From contig JACQZW010000018.1 of the NCBI GenBank assembly GCA_016213675.1, positions 17,177 through 81,176 of the forward strand: DNA of 64,000 nt, written 5' to 3'. The DNA is from Acidobacteriota bacterium. GTDB taxonomy: Bacteria; Acidobacteriota; Thermoanaerobaculia; Thermoanaerobaculales; Thermoanaerobaculaceae. A program made the position numbers and the translations under genes. Positions 17,399-24,639 of the stretch are shown here, piece after piece (the first letter of the stretch is position 1; every line of letters begins with the position of its first letter). The notes under the pieces were generated by a model. It saw only the letters and a program-made list of their open reading frames with translations, had not been told where the DNA came from and did no database searches.

Positions 17399-17877
17399 GA
17401 ACCGCCTCCGGTGCGGGTCCGAAGCGCCTCGAGCAGCCGGATGTCCGCCACGTCCTTGTCGCGCATCGCCCAGCGTTTGGTCAGGATGAGGTCGTCCAGG
17501 CAGGGCACGGCGATCGAGGTGGTCTCGTCGTAGCGGAGGAGCTTCCGTCGCACCCAGACGTCGGCGAAGGCGACGCGGACGCCGTCCACCGCCATTCCGC
17601 TGCGAGCGACGAGGACGTCGACGTGTTCGTCGTTCTCCAGCACGTACCGCCCGGTCCGGCGTGCCTCTTCGGGCGTGCGGGTCGCTCGCAGTCCCAGCGG
17701 CGCCAGGGCGGCATTCAGGGCGGCGGCGTCGTCTGCCTCGATCCACAGGTCGTAGTCCGCCGTGAGCACGGGAAGGCCGTAGGCGACCATCGCCCGTCGG
17801 CCGATCAGCAGGGCCCGCACGCCGCTCGCCGCGATCGCGCGGAAGAACTCGCCTTCGTCGAAGTCCCCGCCCTCCAT
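17395..17877 (-). CDS. Nucleotidyltransferase-fold protein (MNT/AbiEii-like)
   Basis: 160 residues. The core LLIGRRAMVAYGLPVLTADY followed by DLWIE matches the nucleotidyltransferase pattern of a turn, a helix and a D-x-D strand (Asp41, Asp43). The usual GG-x-A is GRRA here, so nucleotide binding may be altered. Further features are HVDVLVARSG (a possible third acidic strand) and a basic C-terminal helix with WAMRDKDVADIRLLEAL, common in AbiEii-like and minimal nucleotidyltransferases. The ATG at 17877 lies seven bases after a TACAGT -10-like box, so the mRNA could be nearly leaderless. It is the first gene of a two-gene unit with the 78-residue protein. Confidence 0.75.
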   Translation of the reverse strand: MEGGDFDEGEFFRAIAASGVRALLIGRRAMVAYGLPVLTADYDLWIEADDAAALNAALAPLGLRATRTPEEARRTGRYVLENDEHVDVLVARSGMAVDGVRVAFADVWVRRKLLRYDETTSIAVPCLDDLILTKRWAMRDKDVADIRLLEALRTRTGGGS

Positions 17878-17935
17878 GGTCGCGACTGTAGCCCGTCGGC
17901 CGTTGCGGGGGAACATCCTTCGACTTCGTTCCGGG

Positions 17936-17956
17936 CGGGCGAATCGACTTCGCCCG
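17936..17956. repeat. 8-bp palindromic element in a divergent gap
   Basis: CGGGCGAA and TTCGCCCG pair around a five-base loop, inside a longer stretch (17915-17970) rich in cttcg and gggcagg words. It lies between the divergent nucleotidyltransferase and zinc-ribbon genes. A similar cttcg/cagg hairpin lies at 28899-28922, so this looks like a mobile short palindromic repeat rather than an operator. Confidence 0.55.
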
Positions 17957-18027
17957 GGGCAGGCGTTGCGTCGGGCGGTCCGGGGGGGAGCGCGTCGTGG
18001 TAGCATGCGCGCCCGAGGAGGGGTGCG

Positions 18028-19092
18028 GTGTCGATGGCGTGTCCCGGGTGCGGAGAGGAGCTGCCGGACGGCGCGCGTTTCTGCGGCGCCTGCGGGACGT
18101 CGCTGGCGGCGCCGACGCCGGGGACGATCGTCTGTCCGCTTTGTCGCACGGAGATTCCGGCGGGGGCGCGCTTCTGCGGCGAGTGCGGCCAACCGCTCGG
18201 GTCGGGCGATTCGCTGAGCGGGCTGTCGAGCTTCTCGATGCCGGCCGGGATGCTGCGCGTGCCGCTGGTGCACGGGCCGTTCGCGGCCGCGCCGTCCTTG
18301 CCGCTTCCGTCGCAGCCGCCGCCCGCCGTCGCGCCGCTCGCGGCGCCCTCCTCCGTCGCCGCCGCGGACGCCGCGGAGCCGCCGGTGGCCGGATACACCG
18401 AGCTGGCGGCGCCGGAGGCCGAGGAGGAATCGGCCGAGGAAATCGAGCCGGAGCTGCTGGCCGACGGGGAGCCGGAGGTCGAGCCGGCCATCGAGCTGGA
18501 CGTCGAGGTGGCGGAGGCGGACGGTCAGCTCGAGTTCGCCGGCGTCGACGAGCTGGTGCAGCGGGGGCACCTGGAGGAGGCGCTCGCGCGCCTGTCCGCG
18601 ATGCCGGGCTTCGCCCCAAGGGAGCCGCCTTTCGGCCGGCGGCTGGAGACGCTCGCGCACGAGCTGGGGCGCGCGGCGGCGGCAAAGGGTCGTTCCGGAG
18701 AGTCCGCACCGGCCGCGCTGCGGGAGGAGTTGCGGCGACTGCTGCGGCTCGCTCGCGAGCGGGGATTCCGCGACGTCCTGCGGGCGGAGCTCGCCCCCGC
18801 GGCGGCGGAGGCCGACATCGCCCGCGTGCGCGAGCTGCTGGGCGAACGGCATCTGGAGGCGGCGGCGACGGTGGTGGAGAAGATCCTGGCTCTGGCCCCG
18901 CGCCTCACGGAATTCAGGGCGTTGCGGCACGAGGTGATCCAGGCGATCGTGGCCCAGGCGAACGCGGCGCAGCGGGCCGGCGACGCCGCCTGGAAGAAGG
19001 GCGATGCCGCCGGCGCGCGCGCGCGCTGGGCCGAGGCGTTGGAGCTGCTGGAGAACGACCGCGCGCTGCTGGCCCGGCTGGACCGCGCGTAA
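18028..19092 (+). CDS. Double zinc-ribbon protein with a helical TPR-like C-terminus
   Basis: 354 residues from a GTG six bases after GAGGAGG; an ATG two codons later is an alternative. Two zinc knuckles are complete: Cys5, Cys8, Cys19, Cys22 and Cys36, Cys39, Cys50, Cys53 (each CPxC, then ARFCGxCG). A Pro/Ala/Glu linker rich in acidic residues (about 85-165) follows, then helices from about 170 to 354 resembling TPR pairs (for example AQRAGDAAWKKGDAAGARAR). No signal peptide. Such zinc-ribbon/TPR proteins are cytoplasmic scaffolds; no specific function can be assigned. A CGCAGAG-type array follows 14 bases after its TAA. Confidence 0.82.
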   Translation: MSMACPGCGEELPDGARFCGACGTSLAAPTPGTIVCPLCRTEIPAGARFCGECGQPLGSGDSLSGLSSFSMPAGMLRVPLVHGPFAAAPSLPLPSQPPPAVAPLAAPSSVAAADAAEPPVAGYTELAAPEAEEESAEEIEPELLADGEPEVEPAIELDVEVAEADGQLEFAGVDELVQRGHLEEALARLSAMPGFAPREPPFGRRLETLAHELGRAAAAKGRSGESAPAALREELRRLLRLARERGFRDVLRAELAPAAAEADIARVRELLGERHLEAAATVVEKILALAPRLTEFRALRHEVIQAIVAQANAAQRAGDAAWKKGDAAGARARWAEALELLENDRALLARLDRA

Positions 19093-19106
19093 GGGACCGG
19101 ATCTCG

Positions 19107-19129
19107 CGTAGAGGCGCAGAGACGCAACG
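19107..19129 (+). repeat. Short CGCAGAG-family array
   Basis: Three imperfect units (cgtagag, cgcagag, cgcaacg) with one-base spacers, 14 bases after the stop of the zinc-ribbon gene. Same family as 49750-49772 and close to 15788-15822. Confidence 0.7.
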
Positions 19130-19165
19130 GGGCTTTCCAGCCGGCCGGGCGCCTGCATCCACGGG

Positions 19166-19194
19166 TTGACAGATCGCGCGTTCCCGCGTAGAGG
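19166..19194 (+). promoter_or_regulatory. Sigma-70-type promoter for the small basic protein
   Basis: A perfect TTGACA (19166-19171), a 17-base spacer and TAGAGG (19189-19194) at the -10 position (three of six consensus bases), about 46 bases before the ATG at 19241. It is the clearest -35 box I see on the plus strand. Confidence 0.6.
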
Positions 19195-19240
19195 GCGCTC
19201 TGCGGCGTTTGCCGGGGGGCGGCGCCCGGGAGGATGTTCG

Positions 19241-19441
19241 ATGGCCAACACGAAGAAGCTGCCGCGCCAGGAGCGCAAGGCCAAGAAGCGCGTCGCACGC
19301 CGCACGCTCAAGGACAAGTGGGCCGCCCTGACGCGCAAGGAGCGCCAGGAGTTCGTCAAGGCCGAGAAGCCGCTCACGGTGTGGCTGCGCGAGAAGGCCG
19401 CCGAGAAGGCGAAGGCCGCCGAAGCGCCCGCCAAGACCTGA
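19241..19441 (+). CDS. Small Lys/Arg-rich basic protein
   Basis: 66 residues, ATG preceded by GGGAGGATG. Begins MANTKKLPRQERKAKKRVAR, strongly basic in the first half, then helical with Lys/Ala repeats (EKAAEKAKAAEAPAK) like the tail of a histone-like protein. No signal peptide or cysteine. It has its own promoter with a perfect -35 box, suggesting strong expression and a nucleic-acid or ribosome-associated role, which is inference. No family recognised. Confidence 0.8.
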   Translation: MANTKKLPRQERKAKKRVARRTLKDKWAALTRKERQEFVKAEKPLTVWLREKAAEKAKAAEAPAKT

Positions 19442-19473
19442 GCCCGGCCCTCCCCCGCCAGCAGGGACCGACC

Positions 19474-20214
19474 ATGATCCGAGCGTCCTGGAGCGCGCGC
19501 CGAGCGTTGTTCTCGCCGACCTGCCTGGCGGCGGCGCTGCTGCTTCCCGCGGCGGCGCCGGCCTGCCGGAAGTCGGCGGGCGGCACCGCCGAGGTCGCCG
19601 CATCGGCCGACGGCCGCGTGTCATCGAGAATCGCCGACATCCACGGGGGCGACTCGGGGCCGGCGCCGACCTCCGACCACGAGGCCGGGGCGGATCCGGG
19701 GCCGGGCGGCTCCGCCGATGCCGGAGCGCCCGAGGCGATGCCGGGCGTGCCGCCGCCGGCACCCGGGGTGTTTCGCGGCGTGCGGCTGTTCTTCCCCGCG
19801 CTGCACCGGGCGACGGCGCCGTCCTGGCTGCCGCGCGGTCCGGACGGCGAGCGGTCCGAGCGGACCTGGGCCCCGGCGCCCGAGCTGCTGGGCGACGTGC
19901 TTGACGCGCGCCCCGGGCGACTGGATGCCGATGGCGACGGGCGCGGCGCCGGGATTGCGGCCCGCCTGCGCTCCCAGGCGCGCGGCGACCCCGCGGACGC
20001 GGGCTGGGAACGCTATGCCGCGCAGGTCGTCGCACTCGACTTCGCGGGACGCCACCTGGTGTACGTCAACTTCGTCTGCGATCCGGAGCGGCACGCGGAG
20101 CGGCTGGCGATCGAACTGGTGGAAGTCGACGACGGCGGTGACTGCTACTTCCAGGTCTGGTTCGACCCCGCGGCCGGCGAGTTCCCGTGGGTGGCGATCA
20201 ACGGCGAGGCGTGA
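19474..20214 (+). CDS. Predicted lipoprotein, function unknown
   Basis: 246 residues. The signal peptide ends in lipobox AAPAC (Cys31). A low-complexity linker rich in Ala, Gly, Pro and Asp (about 35-90) is followed by a compact domain with LDADGDGRGAGI (Asp-rich, possibly calcium-binding), WERYAAQVVALDFAGRHLVY and a terminal CYFQVWFDPAAGEFPWVAI strand pair. No catalytic motif recognised. Starts 32 bases after the small basic protein, so the two may share its promoter. Ends eight bases before the convergent ccmD stop. Confidence 0.8.
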   Translation: MIRASWSARRALFSPTCLAAALLLPAAAPACRKSAGGTAEVAASADGRVSSRIADIHGGDSGPAPTSDHEAGADPGPGGSADAGAPEAMPGVPPPAPGVFRGVRLFFPALHRATAPSWLPRGPDGERSERTWAPAPELLGDVLDARPGRLDADGDGRGAGIAARLRSQARGDPADAGWERYAAQVVALDFAGRHLVYVNFVCDPERHAERLAIELVEVDDGGDCYFQVWFDPAAGEFPWVAINGEA

Positions 20215-20222
20215 GCCTGCAC

Positions 20223-20405
20223 TCAGGAGGCGGAGGGAGGGGTCGCGGACGGCGGGGGAGGAGCCGGGGCCGGCTCGTGCGCCGCGCGGAGCGCACGAAT
20301 CTCGGCTTCGATCCTGGTCTGCCGCCGGGCGAGCAGCACGATGTAACCGGTCAGGACGACCCACACCACCGCATAGGCCAGAACGAGCAGCGTCTCGCCG
20401 GACAT
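20223..20405 (-). CDS. ccmD: CcmD-like small heme-exporter subunit
   Basis: 60 residues: one N-terminal membrane span (LLVLAYAVVWVVLTGYIVLL), a basic amphipathic segment with RRQTRIEAEIRALR, and a Pro-rich tail. This is the standard CcmD layout. Its ATG overlaps the ccmC stop (ATGA). CcmD works with CcmC and the CcmAB ABC transporter to release heme-loaded CcmE in the periplasm. ccmA, ccmB, ccmE and ccmF are not in this window. Confidence 0.8.
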   Translation of the reverse strand: MSGETLLVLAYAVVWVVLTGYIVLLARRQTRIEAEIRALRAAHEPAPAPPPPSATPPSAS

Positions 20406-21163
20406 CAGCTCTCTCCCCCGGCGGCGCCGTCGGAACGCAAGGCGTCCGCGGCGACCAGCCGCGCAAGCTCGCGCCGCGAGACCTCGACCCGGTACCGCAG
20501 CGCCAGGAGAACGACCAGGAGGATGGTGAACGCGCCGACGGCCACCCCGAGGGTCAGGCCCATTTCGGGGGTGATCCCGCCGCCGCCCTTGCCGATCACG
20601 GTCGGATGGTTGCCGCGCCACTTCTGCACGGCCAGGTGGATGATGGGGATGTCGAGCGCGCCGACGACGGCGAGCGCCGCGGCGAAGCGCGCCAGGCCGG
20701 GCGAACGCTCGGACGCCTTGCGCAGCACGCCGTAGGCCGCGAGGATCAGGAACAGCACGAGCGCCGAGGTCAGTCGCGGCTCCCAGGACCACCAGACCCC
20801 CCACGCCGTCCGCGCCCACATCGGCCCGGTGATCATCAGGAGGATGCCGAACAGGAGTCCGACCGACCCAGCGGCAGCGGCGAACGCGTCGGCGCCGTCC
20901 TTGCGCGTCACGAGGAAGACGACGCTCGAGATGGCGCACAGCCCCGTCGCGACGTACATCCCCCACGCCGCGGGGACATGGAAGTAGAAGATCTTCTGCG
21001 CCACACCCATCACGACCTCGACGGGCGCGTAGAAGAAGACGAGTCCGACGGACACGAGCACGGACGCACCCGCCAGCACCGCCAGCGCGACGAGCCACAG
21101 TCCCGACGACGTCCGCACCTGTTGCGTCAAGCCTGCCTCGATCACCCGACCCGGGTCGGGCAC
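20405..21163 (-). CDS. ccmC: CcmC heme-handling membrane protein for cytochrome c maturation
   Basis: 252 residues from a GTG start (a GTG six codons later, at 21145, is equally possible). Six membrane spans and the CcmC/CcsA signature: the Trp-rich WGVWWSWEPRLTS periplasmic loop, plus a His in KIFYFHVPAAW and another in PIIHLAVQKWRG that ligand heme. It hands heme to CcmE. The only partner here is ccmD, overlapping by four bases. A TTGACA promoter about 70 bases upstream on the same strand supports transcription from this point. Confidence 0.93.
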   Translation of the reverse strand: MPDPGRVIEAGLTQQVRTSSGLWLVALAVLAGASVLVSVGLVFFYAPVEVVMGVAQKIFYFHVPAAWGMYVATGLCAISSVVFLVTRKDGADAFAAAAGSVGLLFGILLMITGPMWARTAWGVWWSWEPRLTSALVLFLILAAYGVLRKASERSPGLARFAAALAVVGALDIPIIHLAVQKWRGNHPTVIGKGGGGITPEMGLTLGVAVGAFTILLVVLLALRYRVEVSRRELARLVAADALRSDGAAGGES

Positions 21164-21232
21164 CCCCCAGAGCGGAACAACGCGGGTCGCCGGACCTTCG
21201 CTCTCCGTGCGGCCCGACCCCGCGGCCGTGCT

Positions 21233-21261
21233 AACCTAGCGGCCGAAGTCCGGGGTGTCAA
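21233..21261 (-). promoter_or_regulatory. Predicted promoter for ccmCD
   Basis: On the minus strand TTGACA (21261-21256), a 17-base spacer and TAGGTT (21238-21233). The perfect -35 box and ideal spacing make a sigma-70 promoter likely; transcription would run into ccmC. Confidence 0.6.
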
Positions 21262-21311
21262 CGCGGCCGGGACCGCGGCGCGGCCCCGAGCGCGTAGGGC
21301 GAGCGGTGAAC

Positions 21312-22100
21312 ATGAAGCATGACGCAAGGAGATCCTGGCGACGCGGAAGGAACCGGAACGGACCGGTCGCGGCCCTGCTGGTGGAGTTCCTCGGCGTTGC
21401 TCTCGCGGCGTCCTGCCGTTCGTCCGGCGGAGGCGGGAAGACCTCGGGCGGCGCGGATGCCGTGCCGGTGACGGCCCGCGTGGGCGAGGACGCGAACGGC
21501 CCTGCGGCTGCGCCGCCGGCTGCAGGCGGGGGCGTGGCGCGCGAGGAATCGGCCCAGTACTTCCCGGAGCCGTACGACAACCTTTGGATCGGCGAGTCGC
21601 TGGCCGATTTCCGGGCCGACTACCCGGACGCGACCCCATACGCCTCGCCCGCCGACCCGGAGCGGCTGGAGTGGCAGGAGCTCAAGGCCCCGACCGGCCT
21701 GCTGGTCCGGCTGGGTTTCGCCGCCGGGCCGACGCCGGAGACGACGCGGCTGCGCAGCGTACAGTTCATGAGCCTGCTGCCCGCACCCGCATCGCCCGAG
21801 GCGTCTCCGACCGCGCACTCGATCGCCGCATGGAGCGCCTGGATGACGCACGCGTACCAGCCGCTCATGGAAGGCCTCAAGCGCAAGTACGGCGAGAGTG
21901 CCGACGTGTACTCGTGCGGCGGCGGCGCCAAGCACCCCATCGTCCGCATCGTCTGGCGGGGGAAGGCGATCGCCGTGACCCAGGCGTTCATGCTGCACGA
22001 CAAGGGCTTGTCGTCCACGCTGATGATCACGCCGCTGGATGTGGTCGAGCGCTACCTGCAGGCCACGCAGTGCCGCTGGGTGCAGGATCGCGTGATGTAA
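21312..22100 (+). CDS. Predicted lipoprotein, function unknown
   Basis: 262 residues from ATG 21312 (a GTG two codons earlier is possible). A basic N-terminus and hydrophobic stretch end in lipobox ALAASC (Cys35). A Gly/Ala linker is followed by a globular domain from about 85: YDNLWIGESLADFRADYPDA, then GLLVRLGFAAG and a C-terminal PIVRIVWRGKAIAVTQAF sheet. The opening resembles periplasmic proteins built on the short PSLADF motif, but I cannot name a family. A G-rich repeat begins right after its TAA. Confidence 0.8.
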   Translation: MKHDARRSWRRGRNRNGPVAALLVEFLGVALAASCRSSGGGGKTSGGADAVPVTARVGEDANGPAAAPPAAGGGVAREESAQYFPEPYDNLWIGESLADFRADYPDATPYASPADPERLEWQELKAPTGLLVRLGFAAGPTPETTRLRSVQFMSLLPAPASPEASPTAHSIAAWSAWMTHAYQPLMEGLKRKYGESADVYSCGGGAKHPIVRIVWRGKAIAVTQAFMLHDKGLSSTLMITPLDVVERYLQATQCRWVQDRVM

Positions 22101-22137
22101 GGAGAGGGGGGGAAGAGGGGGAGAGGGGGAGAGGGAA
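22101..22137 (+). repeat. G-rich octamer array directly after a stop codon
   Basis: Starts at the first base after the TAA of the lipoprotein gene. Built from variants of agaggggg with G-runs of about 7, 4-5, 5 and 3, so it could also fold as a G-quadruplex. It fills half of the gap before the convergent ComEA gene. Confidence 0.75.
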
Positions 22138-22176
22138 GTTATTGGTCCCCGGGGGGGAGACGAGGCGGGGGGACGG

Positions 22177-22587
22177 CTAGCGGCGGTGGGAGGTCGTGCG
22201 GCCGCCGGGGACCGGGCGGGTGAGGGTCGTGTCGCCGTCGACGGTGATGTACGGCAGCAGACGCGTGAGCGTCGAGCGTCCGATGCCGCGGATCGCGAGC
22301 AGGTCCTCGGGGCGGCGGTAGGGGTGTTCCTCGCGACGCTCGATGATCGCCTGCGCGCGGGACGGGCCGACGCCGGGGAGGAGCTGGAGCTGGGCCGCGG
22401 TGGCGGTGTTGATGTTGACCACGCCGCTGGGGCTCTCGGCCGGCGTCTCGGTGGACGCCTCCTGCGCAGCCTCGGCGACGGGGGCGGCCGGAGGCAGGCC
22501 GGCTTCCTCCTGCGTGGCGGCCGCGGCGTGCGCGGCGAGTGCGAAGGCCAGGACGAAGGACGGGATCGCGATGCTCTGCTTCACCAT
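22177..22587 (-). CDS. ComEA-like secreted helix-hairpin-helix protein
   Basis: 136 residues. A signal peptide (about 1-24) ending in AHAAAA, an Ala/Glu/Pro-rich spacer, then a tandem helix-hairpin-helix of ComEA type at about 55-115: VVNINTATAAQLQLLPGVG, SRAQAIIERREEHPY and LLAIRGIGRSTLTRLLPYI. The GVG and GIG hairpins bind DNA backbone. ComEA captures DNA during natural transformation, so this suggests a periplasmic DNA-binding step; no other com genes are nearby. The final residues are a basic unstructured tail. Confidence 0.9.
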   Translation of the reverse strand: MVKQSIAIPSFVLAFALAAHAAAATQEEAGLPPAAPVAEAAQEASTETPAESPSGVVNINTATAAQLQLLPGVGPSRAQAIIERREEHPYRRPEDLLAIRGIGRSTLTRLLPYITVDGDTTLTRPVPGGRTTSHRR

Positions 22588-22590
22588 GGG

Positions 22591-22887
22591 TCACCTCCGA
22601 GGGGTGCCGCGGGAGCCTTCGCGCCGCCGGGTGCGAAGGTCTCGCGCGCGCCGCTCGCGTGGGGCGAGGTCGGCGCCGGTCGGGTCCAAGCCCGCCCCGC
22701 GCGCCCGGCCGCGTCCGGAAATGGGTTCTGCCTGCAAGCGCACGCGGCCGTCGGCCGGGAGGTGGACGAGGTGGGCGACGAGCGAGCCGTCGTGCTGGAG
22801 CCAGGCGGTACCGACGCGGAGCCAGGCCGGCGAGTCGCCGTCCCCTGCCACGTTGAGGTAGATCGCCAGGCTCTCCGGTGCGCCCAT
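22591..22887 (-). CDS. Small conserved-looking protein of unknown function
   Basis: 98 residues from ATG 22887, which is preceded by GGAAGGGAACGAGG; a TTG start at 22974 would add 29 residues. The core SPAWLRVGTAWLQHDGSL followed by HLVHLPADGRVRLQ matches a small cytoplasmic family whose members read VGxAWxxxDGSxxxxLxxLPxDGxxxL, so it is real coding sequence. The C-terminal third is Arg-rich and of low complexity. Ends three bases before the ComEA start; the two are likely co-transcribed. Confidence 0.65.
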   Translation of the reverse strand: MGAPESLAIYLNVAGDGDSPAWLRVGTAWLQHDGSLVAHLVHLPADGRVRLQAEPISGRGRARGAGLDPTGADLAPRERRARDLRTRRREGSRGTPRR

Positions 22888-23166
22888 GGCCTCGTTCCCT
22901 TCCGGCCGCCGTGCGTGCTTTCCGGCGGCGACCAACGCCTTTGCGACCTCCGGGCCGGGAAGGCGGGGCGCCAAGCGCTGGAAAGAACTGCGATCCGTAC
23001 ACGGTTCCGCCGGCGGACTGGCGGCGGCCGCCAGGCGCCGCGACGGCGGTGCGACGGCGGTTGACCGGCGTCGGCCAGCGGTGGCACGCTACGCGGTTGG
23101 CGGGATCGAGGCCCGCCGATTCCAGGGTCTAGGGTGTCGTGGGGAGAGGGGGGGCCGGAGGCTGCG

Positions 23167-24639
23167 ATGCCGCCATACTGGACCGTCGCTCCGTTCGCGC
23201 TCATGCTTCTGTCGATCGCGATCATCCCGCTGTGGAAGGGGCACTGGTGGGAGAGCAACCTCCACAAGGGCTACGTCAGCATCGTGCTGGGCGGGGCGAT
23301 CCTGGCGTACCTGCTGGCGGTGGCGCCCGAGGGCGCGCATCATCGATTGCTCGTCACGCTGCTGGACTACGTCGCTTTCATCGCGCTTCTGGGCTCGCTG
23401 TTCGTGATCTCGGGCGGCATCTACCTTCGCGGGTCGCTCGCGGGCACGCCGGGAGTGAACGCGACGATCCTGCTCATCGGCGCGGTCCTGGCCAGCCTGA
23501 TGGGCACGACGGGCGCGGCGATGCTGCTCATCCGGCCGGTCGTGCGGGCCAACGCGTGGCGCAAGAGCCAAGCGCACATCGTCGTCTTCTTCACCTTCCT
23601 CGTGGCGAACATCGGCGGATCGCTCACGCCGCTGGGCGACCCGCCGCTGTACCTCGGCTTCCTCAAGGGCGTGCCGTTCACGTGGACCCTCGCGTTGTGG
23701 CCGCAGTGGCTGTTCACGACGGGCCTCGTGCTGGCGATCTTCTTCGCCTTCGACACGTGGAAGTACAAGTCGGAGCTCAAGGCCGGCAGCAAGCCGCCGG
23801 AGGCCGGCAAGGAGCCGCTGGGCGTCGATGGCGGCCTCAACTTCCTCTGGCTGCTGCTGATCATCGCGGCGATCTTCGGCTCGGGCATGCTGGCCAAGTC
23901 GCACATGGTCCATGAGTGGGAGAAGAGCTCGCCGCTGCTGACCGAGGCGGGGTTGAAGATCGGGCAGGCGATCGCGATGCTCTTCGTGGCCGGCCTGTCG
24001 CTCTGGACCACGGCGAAGAAGGTGCGCGAGGCGAACTCGTTCAACTACGCGCCGATCATCGAGGTGGCGGTGCTGTTCATCGGCATCTTCATCACGATGA
24101 TCCCCGCGCTGTGGATCCTCGACGAGCTGGGCCGCACCGGGAAGCTGGGCCTGGACCAGCCCTGGCAGTTCTTCTGGGCCTCCGGCGGACTCTCGAGCTT
24201 CCTCGACAACGCACCCACGTACCTGACGTTCTCCTCGGCGGCGAGCGGGCTGCATGACGGCTTCGTCAATTCGGCGCACGCCGTTGTCCGCACCGACCCC
24301 AACGTCCTCACCGGACTTCTCGACTCGACCGGGCAGCTCGTCCCCATGGTCAAGGGCGCCGCCGGGGCGCTGGTGCCCCTGACCGACGGCGCCACCACGG
24401 CCGAGATCGTCCGCCAGGGGGCGCAGATCGCTCCCGGCGTGTTGTTCCTCAAGGCGATCTCGTGCGGCGCGGTGTTCATGGGCGCCAACACGTACATCGG
24501 CAACGGCCCCAACTTCATGGTCAAGACGATCGCCGAGCAGCAGGGCGTGAAGATGCCGTCGTTCTTCGGCTACATGGGCTACTCGATCGCGATCCTGATC
24601 CCGACCTTCGTGATCGTGACGCTGGTCTTCTTCCGCTAG
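23167..24639 (+). CDS. NhaD-like sodium:proton antiporter (ion transporter superfamily)
   Basis: 490 residues with about 12 hydrophobic spans. Features typical of NhaD/CitMHS-type carriers are GGSLTPLGDPPLYLGFLKG (the substrate-loop signature), LASLMGTTGAAMLL, SFLDNAPTYLTFSSAA and GANTYIGNGPNFMVKTIAEQ near the C-terminus. It would exchange Na+ for H+ at the inner membrane; citrate or another carboxylate is an alternative substrate. ATG 23167 follows GGAGGCTGCG. The 279 bases upstream contain a TTGACC at 23061 but no convincing -10 box. Its TAG overlaps the convergent stop of the next gene in a shared CTAG. Confidence 0.88.
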   Translation: MPPYWTVAPFALMLLSIAIIPLWKGHWWESNLHKGYVSIVLGGAILAYLLAVAPEGAHHRLLVTLLDYVAFIALLGSLFVISGGIYLRGSLAGTPGVNATILLIGAVLASLMGTTGAAMLLIRPVVRANAWRKSQAHIVVFFTFLVANIGGSLTPLGDPPLYLGFLKGVPFTWTLALWPQWLFTTGLVLAIFFAFDTWKYKSELKAGSKPPEAGKEPLGVDGGLNFLWLLLIIAAIFGSGMLAKSHMVHEWEKSSPLLTEAGLKIGQAIAMLFVAGLSLWTTAKKVREANSFNYAPIIEVAVLFIGIFITMIPALWILDELGRTGKLGLDQPWQFFWASGGLSSFLDNAPTYLTFSSAASGLHDGFVNSAHAVVRTDPNVLTGLLDSTGQLVPMVKGAAGALVPLTDGATTAEIVRQGAQIAPGVLFLKAISCGAVFMGANTYIGNGPNFMVKTIAEQQGVKMPSFFGYMGYSIAILIPTFVIVTLVFFR

